Part shown: piece by piece, positions 46,325 through 55,098 of the stretch
Layout of the letters: the number at the start of each line of letters is the position of its first letter
Position numbering within the stretch: position 1 is the first letter of the stretch
Assembly (NCBI GenBank): GCA_023384675.1
Contig: JAHDVK010000002.1
Span: forward strand, 1 to 64,000
From: Bryobacteraceae bacterium
GTDB lineage: Bacteria > Acidobacteriota > Terriglobia > Bryobacterales > Bryobacteraceae
DNA: 64,000 bases
Reading direction: 5' to 3'
Notes under the pieces: model-generated
The model's database searches: none
The model's input: only the letters and a program-made list of their open reading frames with translations
What the model was told of the DNA's origin: nothing
Program-made: the position numbers and the translations under genes

Positions 46325-49060
46325 GTGTCTTGGATTGATCAATTATCCTCGCTTTTGCAGCTGGACCGAGGCGGTCCGGACGCCTCTGGCGCGCGGCCGG
46401 ACGCGGAAGCCCGTTTGACCGGCTTCCTGGACGCACTGCCCGTTCCTATCGTCGTCCGCCATGGAACCGGAGCCATCGTTCACGTCAATCCAGCCTGCCG
46501 GGAGGGTTTGGGCCTCGATCCGGCGATGATCGAGGTGGAATTGGCGGATCGGGCCGCCCCGGCCTGCCTGGGAACACCCGCGAGCCGCGAATGGACGCTC
46601 AACAACGGCAACGGAGATTGCACGCTATTGGTCAGGAGCCTCCCTGCGCGGCTGCCCGGCTGGGGCGACGTGCAGGTCGCCTTACTGGAGGACATCACCG
46701 ATCGCAAGCAAGCCGAAGTGGAACTCGCACGCGAGCGAGACTTCATCCGCGTGGTGCTCGACACAACCGACGCGCTCGTCATGGTGCTCGATCTGGAGGG
46801 CCGCATCCAGCGCTGGAATCAGGCCTGCGAGCGCGTGACGGGATACCACGAGTCTGAAGTTCGCGGTCTCGTCTGGTGGCAGTCCCTCGTTCAGAAAAGC
46901 GACCACGCCACAGTGCGCGAACAAATGGACTTCATTGCCAGAGGCGAGGGGCGAGGGTGCGGCGCGGCGACCTTGTGGCGGCGTGAAGCGGGGGCGCGTT
47001 ACGTGGCCTGGTCCGCCGCCCTGCTGCGCGGCGAAGAAGCCGAGCCGGCTTTCGTCATTTTGACGGCGGTAGACCAGACTTCGCAGATCCAGGCCAGGCA
47101 GGAGCACCGCCAGGCCGCCCTGGAACTGCAACTGGTGTGGCAGAGCGCCGCCGACGCCATGGCCTTTCTCGATGGCGACGGCCGGGTTCAGGCCGCAAAT
47201 CCCAGCTTTTGTGCGCTCGTCAACCTGAGCCGGAATCAGATCGAAGGCCGCCCGCTGGCGGAGATCATGCGCCTGTGGCCGGGCCACGAAGCGGAAGAGG
47301 CCCGGCAGTTTCGCGAAGCGTTCGCCGCGCGCAGTCTGCCCGCCCGTTCGGTGGGCGAATACCACTTGCGCGATGGGGCCCGGCTGTGGATCGAGAGCAC
47401 GAACTCCTATTTCGACCGGCCCGGCCACGGCCCCACCGTGCTGCTGGTGCTGCGCAACATCACCGAGCGTGTCCGGCAGGAACAGGAACTGAAGTCCACC
47501 AACGAATTCCTCGCCACCACGACACAATGGGCTCGCGAGATGGCCGCCAGCGCGGAACTCGCCAGCGCCGCCAAGACCGAATTCCTCGCCAACGTCAGCC
47601 ACGAGATTCGCACCCCGATGAACGGCATCCTCGGCATGACGGAACTGACGTTGATGACCGCGCTGACCACGGAACAGCATGAGTATCTGAACATTGTGCA
47701 GAGTTCCGCCGAATCGCTCCTCCAACTGCTGGACGAGATCCTCGACTTGTCCAAGGTCGAGGCGGGCCGCATGGAGATCCGCTGCGTGCCCTTTGATCTC
47801 AGGGAGGCGCTCGACCAGGCGCTGCGGCCCCTGGCGCATCGCGCCGAAGACCGCGGCCTGGCGCTCTCGTGCGAGATCGATCCCGGCGTGCCGCGCCTTG
47901 TGATGGGTGACGCCGGCCGTGTCCGCCAGATCATGATCAACCTCGTGGGCAATGCCATCAAATTCACCGACCGGGGGGCTATCCACGTCTCGGTCACCGC
48001 GAAGCCGTCCGCCCAGAACTGGGCCGTGTGCTTTCTGGTCCGGGATAGCGGCATCGGGGTTGACGCCTGCCATCTGCAGAGAATCTTCGAGCCCTTCACC
48101 CAAATCGACGGCTCCAGCACACGCCGCAGGGGCGGCACCGGCCTCGGCCTTTCTATCTCCGCCCAATTGGTGGAACTGATGGGCAGCCGGCTGTTTGTCA
48201 GCAGTTCACCTGGAGAAGGGACCGCCTTCGCTTTCACGCTCCGGCTGGCCACCCCCGCGCCCGGCGAGGACGTGGCGGAGACCGTGGAACCGGCGCCGGC
48301 CGCCGAAATGCCCTCTCTCCACTGCCTTGTGGCGGAGGACAACACCCTCAATCAGAGACTCGTTGTCAGCATGCTCGGACGCGCCGGACACACCGCCGAA
48401 ATCGCCGCCAACGGCCGGGAAGCGCTGGAACTCGTCCAGTCCGGCCGCTTCGACCTCGTGCTGATGGACATTCAGATGCCTGAGATGGATGGACTGGAAG
48501 CGAGCCTCGCGATCCGTGCGCGGGAGGCCGCCGGGAATCAGCCCCGCTTGCCCATCGTCGCCATGACCGCCCACGCCCTGCCCGGCGACCGCGACAGTTG
48601 CCTCGCCGCGGGTATGGACGGTTACATCAGTAAACCGCTCAAACTTCAGACGCTGCTCCGCGAGATCCAACGGATCCTGCCGGAGCGGCCTGCCGTGGAG
48701 GCCCGCATGCAGCATCTCAACGTCGAGGCCGCCCTGTCCCGGTTGGGCGGCGACCGCGAACTGCTTGCCGAGTTGGCCGGGATGTTTCTCGAGCAGATCC
48801 CCGAATTGCTGCGGAATACGGAGTCGGGCTTGGCCGGCCCGGATACCACCGCGGCCATCACCCCTGCCCATACCCTCAAGGGGCTGCTGGCGCAATTTGG
48901 AGCCGATGCCGCCCACGCCCTGGCGATGGAGACCGAAACGGCCGCCCGCGTCAACCGGCGCGATGAGGCGCTCGCCGCGCTGGCCCGCCTCAAGGAGGCC
49001 TGTGCCGCTGCGATCCCTGAACTGGAGCGCATGGCGCGCGGGGACCTCGCCGCGGGCTAA
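46325..49060 (+). CDS. Hybrid sensor kinase with receiver and Hpt domains
   Basis: The 911-residue protein has three PAS-like input domains (about 35-125, 135-255, 265-385), HisKA with NVSHEIRTPMNGIL (His426), HATPase with NAIKFTDRG and GTGLGLSISAQL, a receiver domain (VAEDNTLNQRLV, phosphorylated Asp715 in LMDIQMP) and an Hpt domain with AHTLKGL (His849). This is a complete in-protein phosphorelay; a final DNA-binding regulator is not adjacent. No membrane helix is visible, so it senses a cytoplasmic cue. GTG 46325 is the start, 29 bp after the DUF1080 gene. Confidence 0.92.
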   Translation: MSWIDQLSSLLQLDRGGPDASGARPDAEARLTGFLDALPVPIVVRHGTGAIVHVNPACREGLGLDPAMIEVELADRAAPACLGTPASREWTLNNGNGDCTLLVRSLPARLPGWGDVQVALLEDITDRKQAEVELARERDFIRVVLDTTDALVMVLDLEGRIQRWNQACERVTGYHESEVRGLVWWQSLVQKSDHATVREQMDFIARGEGRGCGAATLWRREAGARYVAWSAALLRGEEAEPAFVILTAVDQTSQIQARQEHRQAALELQLVWQSAADAMAFLDGDGRVQAANPSFCALVNLSRNQIEGRPLAEIMRLWPGHEAEEARQFREAFAARSLPARSVGEYHLRDGARLWIESTNSYFDRPGHGPTVLLVLRNITERVRQEQELKSTNEFLATTTQWAREMAASAELASAAKTEFLANVSHEIRTPMNGILGMTELTLMTALTTEQHEYLNIVQSSAESLLQLLDEILDLSKVEAGRMEIRCVPFDLREALDQALRPLAHRAEDRGLALSCEIDPGVPRLVMGDAGRVRQIMINLVGNAIKFTDRGAIHVSVTAKPSAQNWAVCFLVRDSGIGVDACHLQRIFEPFTQIDGSSTRRRGGTGLGLSISAQLVELMGSRLFVSSSPGEGTAFAFTLRLATPAPGEDVAETVEPAPAAEMPSLHCLVAEDNTLNQRLVVSMLGRAGHTAEIAANGREALELVQSGRFDLVLMDIQMPEMDGLEASLAIRAREAAGNQPRLPIVAMTAHALPGDRDSCLAAGMDGYISKPLKLQTLLREIQRILPERPAVEARMQHLNVEAALSRLGGDRELLAELAGMFLEQIPELLRNTESGLAGPDTTAAITPAHTLKGLLAQFGADAAHALAMETETAARVNRRDEALAALARLKEACAAAIPELERMARGDLAAG

Positions 49061-49097
49061 GCGCGCGCACAATGGTATCCTGAATTCTTGTCACTTT

Positions 49098-49943
49098 ATG
49101 CAGCCTGAAACCCCTCTGGATATTGTTTGCGCTCATAGCCCCGATTCCGATGACGCATTCATGTTCTACGCCCTGGCCACGCGGAAAATCCGCTCGCCGC
49201 TGGTCCAGTTCCAGCACGTTCTCGAAGACATCGAATCGTTGAACCGCAAGGCCATGGAAGGGCTGTATGAATTTACCGCTATCTCCTTCCACGCCTATCC
49301 CTTCGTCGCGGACAAATACCAGCTGCTTGCCAGCGGATGCAGCATCGGAGACAACTACGGTCCCATGCTCGTGGCCAATCATCCGATGGAACTTAGCGAG
49401 ATCAAGGGCAAACGCATCGCCATCCCCGGAACACTCACCACCGCCTACCTGACGCTGCGTATCATCGAACCCGATTTCGAAGCCGTGCCCGTGGCCTTCG
49501 ACCAGGTCCTCGACGCCCTGCGCGAACGCAGCGTGGACGCTGCGCTGGTGATCCACGAGGCCCAATTGACCTATTCCAAGGGCGGCTTTCACCTGATCGC
49601 CGATCTGGGCCGCTGGTTCCGGCAACAATACGATCTGCCATTGCCGCTTGGCGCGAACGCCCTGCTGCGCAGCCTCCCGCCGGATATCAAGACCACGCTG
49701 TGCCGGCTGATGCGTGAGAGCATTCAATATGCGCTCGACAACCACGAGGAGGCGTTGAACTACGCCATGCAGTTCGCCCGGGACCTCGACCACAGCCTGG
49801 CCGAGAAATTCGTCGGCATGTACGTGAACCACTACACCCTGGACGCGGGCGAGGTCATTCCCAAGGCCGCCCAAAAGCTCCTGGATCTCGGCCACGAGGC
49901 CGGTGTGATCCCCCGGCGCGTGGAAGTGGAATTTATCCGTTAA
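49098..49943 (+). CDS. mqnD: 1,4-dihydroxy-6-naphthoate synthase-like protein (futalosine menaquinone pathway)
   Basis: The 281-residue protein begins IVCAHSPDSDDAFMFYALATR, close to the MqnD signature, and has the periplasmic-binding-like fold (YEFTAISFHAYPFVADKYQLL, KGKRIAIPGTLTTAYLTLRI, ALVIHEAQLTYSK). MqnD converts cyclic dehypoxanthine futalosine to dihydroxynaphthoate. The related MqnA has the same fold, so the exact step is slightly open. The true start is ATG 49098; the longer frame runs into the kinase gene. No other mqn gene is adjacent. Confidence 0.8.
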   Translation: MQPETPLDIVCAHSPDSDDAFMFYALATRKIRSPLVQFQHVLEDIESLNRKAMEGLYEFTAISFHAYPFVADKYQLLASGCSIGDNYGPMLVANHPMELSEIKGKRIAIPGTLTTAYLTLRIIEPDFEAVPVAFDQVLDALRERSVDAALVIHEAQLTYSKGGFHLIADLGRWFRQQYDLPLPLGANALLRSLPPDIKTTLCRLMRESIQYALDNHEEALNYAMQFARDLDHSLAEKFVGMYVNHYTLDAGEVIPKAAQKLLDLGHEAGVIPRRVEVEFIR

Positions 49944-49971
49944 TCGCTTCCGGCCGCTTCGTCTGCCTACA

Positions 49972-51264
49972 ATGAAGAAGATGAAGTGGTCCTTCATGTT
50001 GGCCCTGGCGCTGGCCATCCCGCTCTTCTCCCAGACGGAACTCTCCAGCCGCGACAAGATCCGTCAGGCACGCGACCTGAGCCGGCGCGGTCCGGAGGGC
50101 ATCCCGCAACTGTCTCCTTTACTTCAAGATCCGGATGTCGAAGTGCGCCGGGAAGCGGTTCGCGCGCTCGTCAATATCGGGACCCAGCACTCGCTCGACC
50201 CGCTCACCGCCGCCTGCGCCGATAACGACAGCGAGATCCAGATCTTCGCTGCCGATGGGCTGGTGAACTTCTACCTCCCCGGCTACGTCGAATCCGGGTT
50301 AAGCGGCACGCTGAGGCGCGCCGGGTCCGCAATCACGGCTCGCTGGGCCCGCGACGAGAGCCGCGAAGTAGTGGATCCCGACGTACCCGTCCGTCCCGAA
50401 ATCATCACCGCGCTGGGCCGCATCACGAGTGGCGGCTCCTCCATGGCCTCCCGGGCAAACGCCGCCCGCGCCGCCGGCATTCTGCGCGGCAACGCCGCCT
50501 TGCCCGATCTGTTTGAAGCGCTGCGGTCCAAGGACGACCGCCTGATCTTCGAAGGCCTCATCGCGATCCAGAAGCTCCGCGATCCTTCCGCCGGCCCGCG
50601 CGTCACCTTCCTCCTCCGTGACCTCGACGAGAAAGTGCAGCGCGCCGCCATCGAAACAGTCGGCCTGCTGCGCACCGCGGAGGCGGTGCAGGATCTCGAA
50701 CGGGTGCTGAGCGATACCCGCAGCCGCAATGTCCGGCGCGAAGCCATGACCGCCCTCGGCCGGATCGCCACCCCGGACCTGCGCGCCCTTTTCCTGCGCC
50801 ACCTCAGCGACGGCGACACCGAACTGCGCGCGGCCGCAGCCGAAGGCCTCGGCCGCATCGGCAAGTCCGAGGACCTGCCCATGGTGCGCCGCGCCTTCGA
50901 AGAGGAGCGCCGCAACGCGGCCCGCCTCGCGCAGGCTTTCGGCGCCGCCGCGCTGGGCGACGTGGATATGTCCGAGTTCGCCCCCCTGCGGTATTTGGTC
51001 AACTCCTTGAATCAGCGCGCCTGGCGCGACGTCGCCATCCCCTACCTGAGCGAACTGTCCATTCAGCAACCCGTTCGCGCAGCCCTCTATCCCGTCATCA
51101 CCCCCGGCACGCGCGACGAAAAGACCGGCATCTCCTACGCCCTCTCCGCCAGTGGTGCGGCCGACGCCGTCGAGCCTCTGGAAGCCCTCATGCGCGACCC
51201 CGACCCGACCGTGGGTACGGAGGCTGTCCGCGCCCTCCGCATTCTCCGCTCCCGCCTGCGGTAA
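49972..51264 (+). CDS. Exported HEAT-repeat protein
   Basis: The 430-residue protein has a Sec signal (MLALALAIPLFSQ) and about ten HEAT-like helical repeats (PLLQDPDVEVRREAVRALV, LFEALRSKDDRLIFEGLIAI, RDLDEKVQRAAIETVGLL, LSDGDTELRAAAAEGLGRI). These form a curved scaffold that binds other proteins. No catalytic domain is visible. A strong hairpin follows that also faces the small gene on the other strand. Confidence 0.88.
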   Translation: MKKMKWSFMLALALAIPLFSQTELSSRDKIRQARDLSRRGPEGIPQLSPLLQDPDVEVRREAVRALVNIGTQHSLDPLTAACADNDSEIQIFAADGLVNFYLPGYVESGLSGTLRRAGSAITARWARDESREVVDPDVPVRPEIITALGRITSGGSSMASRANAARAAGILRGNAALPDLFEALRSKDDRLIFEGLIAIQKLRDPSAGPRVTFLLRDLDEKVQRAAIETVGLLRTAEAVQDLERVLSDTRSRNVRREAMTALGRIATPDLRALFLRHLSDGDTELRAAAAEGLGRIGKSEDLPMVRRAFEEERRNAARLAQAFGAAALGDVDMSEFAPLRYLVNSLNQRAWRDVAIPYLSELSIQQPVRAALYPVITPGTRDEKTGISYALSASGAADAVEPLEALMRDPDPTVGTEAVRALRILRSRLR

Positions 51265-51275
51265 TTCAGGACAGC

Positions 51276-51306
51276 AAAAGGGCGAGCCGCCGGGGCTCGC
51301 CCTTTT
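51276..51306. terminator. Bidirectional Rho-independent terminator
   Basis: AAAAGGGCGAGCC (51276-51288) and GGCTCGCCCTTTT (51294-51306) form a perfect 13-bp stem with a 5-base loop. The A-run and T-run on the two sides let it stop transcription from both the HEAT gene and the convergent 68-residue gene. Confidence 0.82.
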
Positions 51307-51328
51307 GAGAAATCTGAAGAATAGCGCC

Positions 51329-51535
51329 CTACTTGGACTTCTTCTGCTTCTGCTGGCCAACGCGGACCTTAAACTGCTTCTGCTGCTGATCCTGCCACGA
51401 CTTCCAATCGAAGCGTTTGGAGGCTTCGGCCACATACACATCCTGATCCATGCCTTTCGGCAGCACCGCCATCAGAGTCGCCTGCTGGCCCTCCGGACCC
51501 GTGATCCGGAATCGACGCACATTCGGAATCGCCAT
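51329..51535 (-). CDS. Small conserved-looking basic protein
   Basis: The 68-residue protein reads MAIPNVRRFRITGPEGQQA and ends in a Gln/Lys-rich tail (QQQKQFKVRVGQQKQKKSK). It looks like a real gene: it is followed by a strong terminator, stands apart from its neighbours and has no shadowing gene. I do not recognise the family. The basic tail may bind nucleic acid or the ribosome. Confidence 0.6.
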   Translation of the reverse strand: MAIPNVRRFRITGPEGQQATLMAVLPKGMDQDVYVAEASKRFDWKSWQDQQQKQFKVRVGQQKQKKSK

Positions 51536-51613
51536 AACCTTCCCAGTTTACCACGAGATCCGCATGCGGGCATCCGTCGCCGCGCAACCGCCTTCGCCTA
51601 GACTGGGAAGAGA

Positions 51614-52294
51614 ATGGCGACGCCCCCTTCCCGGCCCCAGGCGCTGATTACGGACTTCGACGGCACCCTCACCTTGACCGACTTCTATGAGGTCGCCGTG
51701 TCGCGCTGCCTCGCCCCGGATACACCCGATTTCTGGTCCGAATATGCCGCCGGCCGAATCACGCATTTCGAGGCCATGGCCGGCATCTACCGCCATATCC
51801 GCTGTCCGGAGAGCCGGGTCCGGGCCGAAATCCTGCCCGCCATGCAAATCGACCCCGCTTTGCCCGAGGCCGTCGCCCGCCTGCGCGGCGAGGGCTGGGA
51901 TGTCATCGTCGTATCCAACGGCTCGCTCTGGTACATCGACATCCTGCTCGGTGAACTCGGGCTGGGCGACTTGCCGCGCCACGGCAACCCCGGCCGCTTC
52001 GCCGATGGCCAGGGTCTTCTGCTTGAGTTGCCCGCGGATTCACCTTTCTTCTCTCCTCAACACGGCGTGGATAAGTCACTGGTGGTGCGGGACGCGCTGG
52101 CGCGCTACGAGCGGGTCGCATTTGCCGGCAATGGACCGCCCGATCTCAAGCCGGCGCTGCTCGTGCCGCCCGAATTGCGCTTCGCCCGCACATGGCTGGC
52201 CGGAGCGCTGACCGAACGCGGCGAGAGGTTTCACGCCTACGAGCGCTGGTCTGAAATCTCGCGCATTCTCACCTCGAAGGAACTCATGCGATGA
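51614..52294 (+). CDS. HAD-superfamily phosphatase (MtnX-like)
   Basis: The 226-residue protein has the HAD nucleophile motif TDFDGTLT (about 13-20), VVSNGS (motif II) and FAGNGPPDLKPAL (motif IV), as in MtnX/phosphoserine-phosphatase-like enzymes. It removes phosphate from a small metabolite. Its stop overlaps the start of the glycerol-1-phosphate dehydrogenase gene by 4 bp (ATGA), so the two act together; a phosphatase for a glycerol-1-phosphate-derived compound is a reasonable guess. Confidence 0.82.
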   Translation: MATPPSRPQALITDFDGTLTLTDFYEVAVSRCLAPDTPDFWSEYAAGRITHFEAMAGIYRHIRCPESRVRAEILPAMQIDPALPEAVARLRGEGWDVIVVSNGSLWYIDILLGELGLGDLPRHGNPGRFADGQGLLLELPADSPFFSPQHGVDKSLVVRDALARYERVAFAGNGPPDLKPALLVPPELRFARTWLAGALTERGERFHAYERWSEISRILTSKELMR

Positions 52295-53352
52295 GACGTT
52301 CAATGATCCGCATCCCGGAGCTTGTGCGCATCAAGCCGGGCGCGCTGGACCGCGTCGGCCTGTATTTGCGCCGCCCAGGGTTCGGCCGCGCCGCGCTGAT
52401 GTTCAGCGAAGGGCTCCCGGAGGCCCTGCCGCGCCGGCTCCGTGAAACGCTCGCAGTACACGACATCGAGGCCGCGGCGGAATATGAGATCGCGGATGCG
52501 AGTTTCGAAGAGGCCTCCGCCTTGCTCGGCGGCCTGCCGCCCGGCTGCGAAGCCATTGTCGGGCTAGGCGGCGGGAAAGCGCTGGATACGGCAAAATATG
52601 CCGCAACTTTGGCCAATCTGCCTTACTTTGCGGTCCCTACCTCGCTTTCCAACGACGGTTTTTGTTCACCCCAATCCAGTCTGACTCTGGGCGGCAAGCG
52701 CCGCAGCCTGGCCGCGCATCTGCCCTGGGCCGTGGTGATCGACACCGAAGTCTGCCTCCAGGCGCCGGCCGCATTGTGGGCTTCGGGTGTCGGCGACCTC
52801 GCCGCCAAGCTCACCGCCACCGCCGACTGGAAGCTCTCCTTCCACGCGACCGGCGAGCCGGTGGACGATTTCGCCACCCTGCTGAGCGACGCCACGGTGT
52901 TTCAGTTTGCCGGCCGCCCCGAACGCGATCACGAGGGCATCCGCCTGCTTGGCACCGCGCTCATGCTCAATGGCATCGCGATGGAAATGGCCGGCAGTTC
53001 GCGGCCTGCTTCAGGCGCCGAACACCTCATCTCGCATGCTCTCGACCGTGTGGCCGTCCGGCCGCGCCTGCACGGCCTTCAGGTCGGCTGCGCGGCTTAC
53101 CTGGTGGCCCATCTCCAAGGCGGCATGCACGCCGCCCTGATCGGCCGCATTCTTGATGGCGCGGGATTCTGGGCGTTACTGCGCACGGATCCATTCCTGG
53201 TGGACGAATGGCGCGCCGCTTTCGAACTGGCGCTGTCCATCAAGCCCGGCTATTACACCGTGTTATCCACCCGCGACTGCTGGCCGGAGACGCGGGAGCG
53301 GATCGCCTCCGATCCGTACCTGGCTCATTGCTTCACCGGCTCGGCCCGCTGA
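52291..53352 (+). CDS. sn-glycerol-1-phosphate dehydrogenase (AraM/EgsA type)
   Basis: The 353-residue protein has the NAD(P)-binding GLGGGKALDTAKYAA (about 91-105), VPTSLSNDGFCSP and the metal-binding GVGDLAAKLTA, SGAEHLISHALD and HGLQVGCAAYL, the signature of the G1P dehydrogenase family within the iron-type dehydrogenases. It reduces dihydroxyacetone phosphate to sn-glycerol-1-phosphate, the archaeal-type backbone, which is rare in bacteria (Bacillus AraM is the known case). It is coupled to the HAD gene and its 3' end overlaps the convergent motB gene by 28 bp. Confidence 0.9.
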   Translation: MRRSMIRIPELVRIKPGALDRVGLYLRRPGFGRAALMFSEGLPEALPRRLRETLAVHDIEAAAEYEIADASFEEASALLGGLPPGCEAIVGLGGGKALDTAKYAATLANLPYFAVPTSLSNDGFCSPQSSLTLGGKRRSLAAHLPWAVVIDTEVCLQAPAALWASGVGDLAAKLTATADWKLSFHATGEPVDDFATLLSDATVFQFAGRPERDHEGIRLLGTALMLNGIAMEMAGSSRPASGAEHLISHALDRVAVRPRLHGLQVGCAAYLVAHLQGGMHAALIGRILDGAGFWALLRTDPFLVDEWRAAFELALSIKPGYYTVLSTRDCWPETRERIASDPYLAHCFTGSAR

Positions 53353-54086
53353 GCAGGCGAGCTGTCCAGATTCCGGTATTGCACGATGAGCGACACCCGC
53401 CGGTTCGCGGGATCGAAGGGGTCTTCCGCGTTCCGCAGGTGCTGGTCGGCGAATCCCCGGATCTGCGCCACCTGGTGCGGCGGTACGCCCCCTTCGATCA
53501 GAATCCGCCGTGCCGTGTTGGCTCGATCCGCCGACAGCTCCCAGTTCGTGTAGCCCAATGTGGAGGCGTAGGGCTTGGCGTCCGTGTGGCCCTCCAGCAG
53601 CAGTTTGTTAGGTAGGGTGCCGAGTTCGGCCGCCAGCAGGCGAATGATCTCCGAACCACGTTCGCTCATCCGCGCGCTGCCGGTGTCGAAGAACAGGCCG
53701 GCGTCGTTTTCAAGCAGTTCGATGCGCAACCCCTCGTGGGTCACCGTAATCTGCACGTTGTTCTTGAGTTGATCGAACTTCGGCATCTCGCGCATGGCCT
53801 GCTCAATCTTTGCCTTCAACTCCGACATGTCGTCGCGAGACACCACCAGCGTTTCTCCGATCCCCGCCATCGTGCTCCCCTGCATCTTGCCCTGCCCGGT
53901 GGGATCGGAGAAGTAGCCGCCCACCGCTTTCTGTACCTCCTCGCTGGACGCCAGCAGCCAAAGGACGATAAACAGCGCCATCATGGCGGTGACGAAGTCC
54001 GCGTAGGCCACCTTCCAGGCCCCGCCATGATGGCCGTGACCCTTCTTTATTTTCCGGACGATGATGATCGGGGGCGGGGTGGTCAT
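53325..54086 (-). CDS. motB: MotB-type stator protein
   Basis: The 253-residue protein has one N-terminal membrane helix with the proton-binding Asp30 in YADFVTAMMALFIVLW, a plug-like stretch (about 60-75), and an OmpA-like peptidoglycan-binding domain (LLLEGHTDAKPY; about 140-240). With MotA it forms the proton-driven stator of a flagellar or related motor. motA lies 15 bp upstream. No other flagellar genes are in the window. Confidence 0.93.
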   Translation of the reverse strand: MTTPPPIIIVRKIKKGHGHHGGAWKVAYADFVTAMMALFIVLWLLASSEEVQKAVGGYFSDPTGQGKMQGSTMAGIGETLVVSRDDMSELKAKIEQAMREMPKFDQLKNNVQITVTHEGLRIELLENDAGLFFDTGSARMSERGSEIIRLLAAELGTLPNKLLLEGHTDAKPYASTLGYTNWELSADRANTARRILIEGGVPPHQVAQIRGFADQHLRNAEDPFDPANRRVSLIVQYRNLDSSPAQRAEPVKQ

Positions 54087-54101
54087 CTGTCAACTCCCGT
54101 T

Positions 54102-54980
54102 TCAGGCAGCTTTCGCCGCCGCCGCGGCCCCGCCGCCCTTCAGCGCCTTCTCCACCTCGCTGAAGCCCGGCCGGATGTGAAGCGGGATCATCCGGCGCGC
54201 CGATTCCACCGCCAGGGCCGGGGCCAGCCCCTTCACGAAGGCCAGAATGCCCGCGCGGATGAATTGCAGGTACACCATTTTCGCCTCTTCCTGTTTCGCA
54301 AGGTTCTGCGCCAGCGGCCCCACCAGCCCGTAGCACAGAAGAATCCCAAGAAACGTGCCCACCAGCGCCGCTGCCACCTTCATCCCGATCTCCTCCGGCG
54401 GCCCGCCCAGCGCCCCCATCGTGATCACCACACCGAGCACCGCCGCCACGATGCCCAACCCGGGCAGGGAATCCGCCACCGTGGTCAGCGCCGCCACCGG
54501 CTCGTGGCCTTCCTTCTCCTGGACCTCGATGTCCATCTCCATGATCTGGTCGAGTTCGTGCGGCGCGATGCCGCCGGAGATCGACATCCGGATGGTGTCG
54601 CAACAGAACGAAAGCGCCGCATGGTCCTTGAGGAATTTCGGATACTTCTGGAAAACCGCGCTCTTGGCCGGCTCGTCGATGTCGCCCTCCAGCTTCGCCA
54701 TGCCGTTCTTGCGCGCATAGACGAACAAATCGTTCAACATGCGAAGGTTTTCCATGTAATAAGCCCTTGTGTACGGGCTTCCCTTCACCACCCCCAGAGT
54801 GCCCTTGAAGATGGTCATCACCAGGTGGAGGGGGTTGGCGATAAACAATGTCCCGAACGCCGCCCCGCCGATGATCACGAACTCCGACGGCTGATTCAAC
54901 ACCAGCAGGTTCCCGTTGTGCATCAGGTAACCGCCGATCACCGAGCCGAAAACGATCACTATGCCGATAAGGACAAACAT
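54102..54980 (-). CDS. motA: MotA-type stator protein
   Basis: The 292-residue protein starts at ATG 54980, MFVLIGIVIVFGSVIGGYLM, as MotA proteins do. It has four membrane helices and the conserved LPGLGIVAAVLGVVITMG and VGTFLGILLCYGLVGPLA pore regions. A cytoplasmic loop (about 70-150) would contact the rotor. It ends in an Ala-rich tail. It is the first gene of the motAB pair. Confidence 0.93.
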   Translation of the reverse strand: MFVLIGIVIVFGSVIGGYLMHNGNLLVLNQPSEFVIIGGAAFGTLFIANPLHLVMTIFKGTLGVVKGSPYTRAYYMENLRMLNDLFVYARKNGMAKLEGDIDEPAKSAVFQKYPKFLKDHAALSFCCDTIRMSISGGIAPHELDQIMEMDIEVQEKEGHEPVAALTTVADSLPGLGIVAAVLGVVITMGALGGPPEEIGMKVAAALVGTFLGILLCYGLVGPLAQNLAKQEEAKMVYLQFIRAGILAFVKGLAPALAVESARRMIPLHIRPGFSEVEKALKGGGAAAAAKAA

Positions 54981-55098
54981 GGGTTCTGCCTGAGCCGGGC
55001 TCGTTTGGTGGCGTGCCCGCTCAATGCATCGTATCGGCCGCGCACCACACTTCATGAGTGAAGCTGCCTCTTGGCGGCAACGCTACACTGGAATCTGG

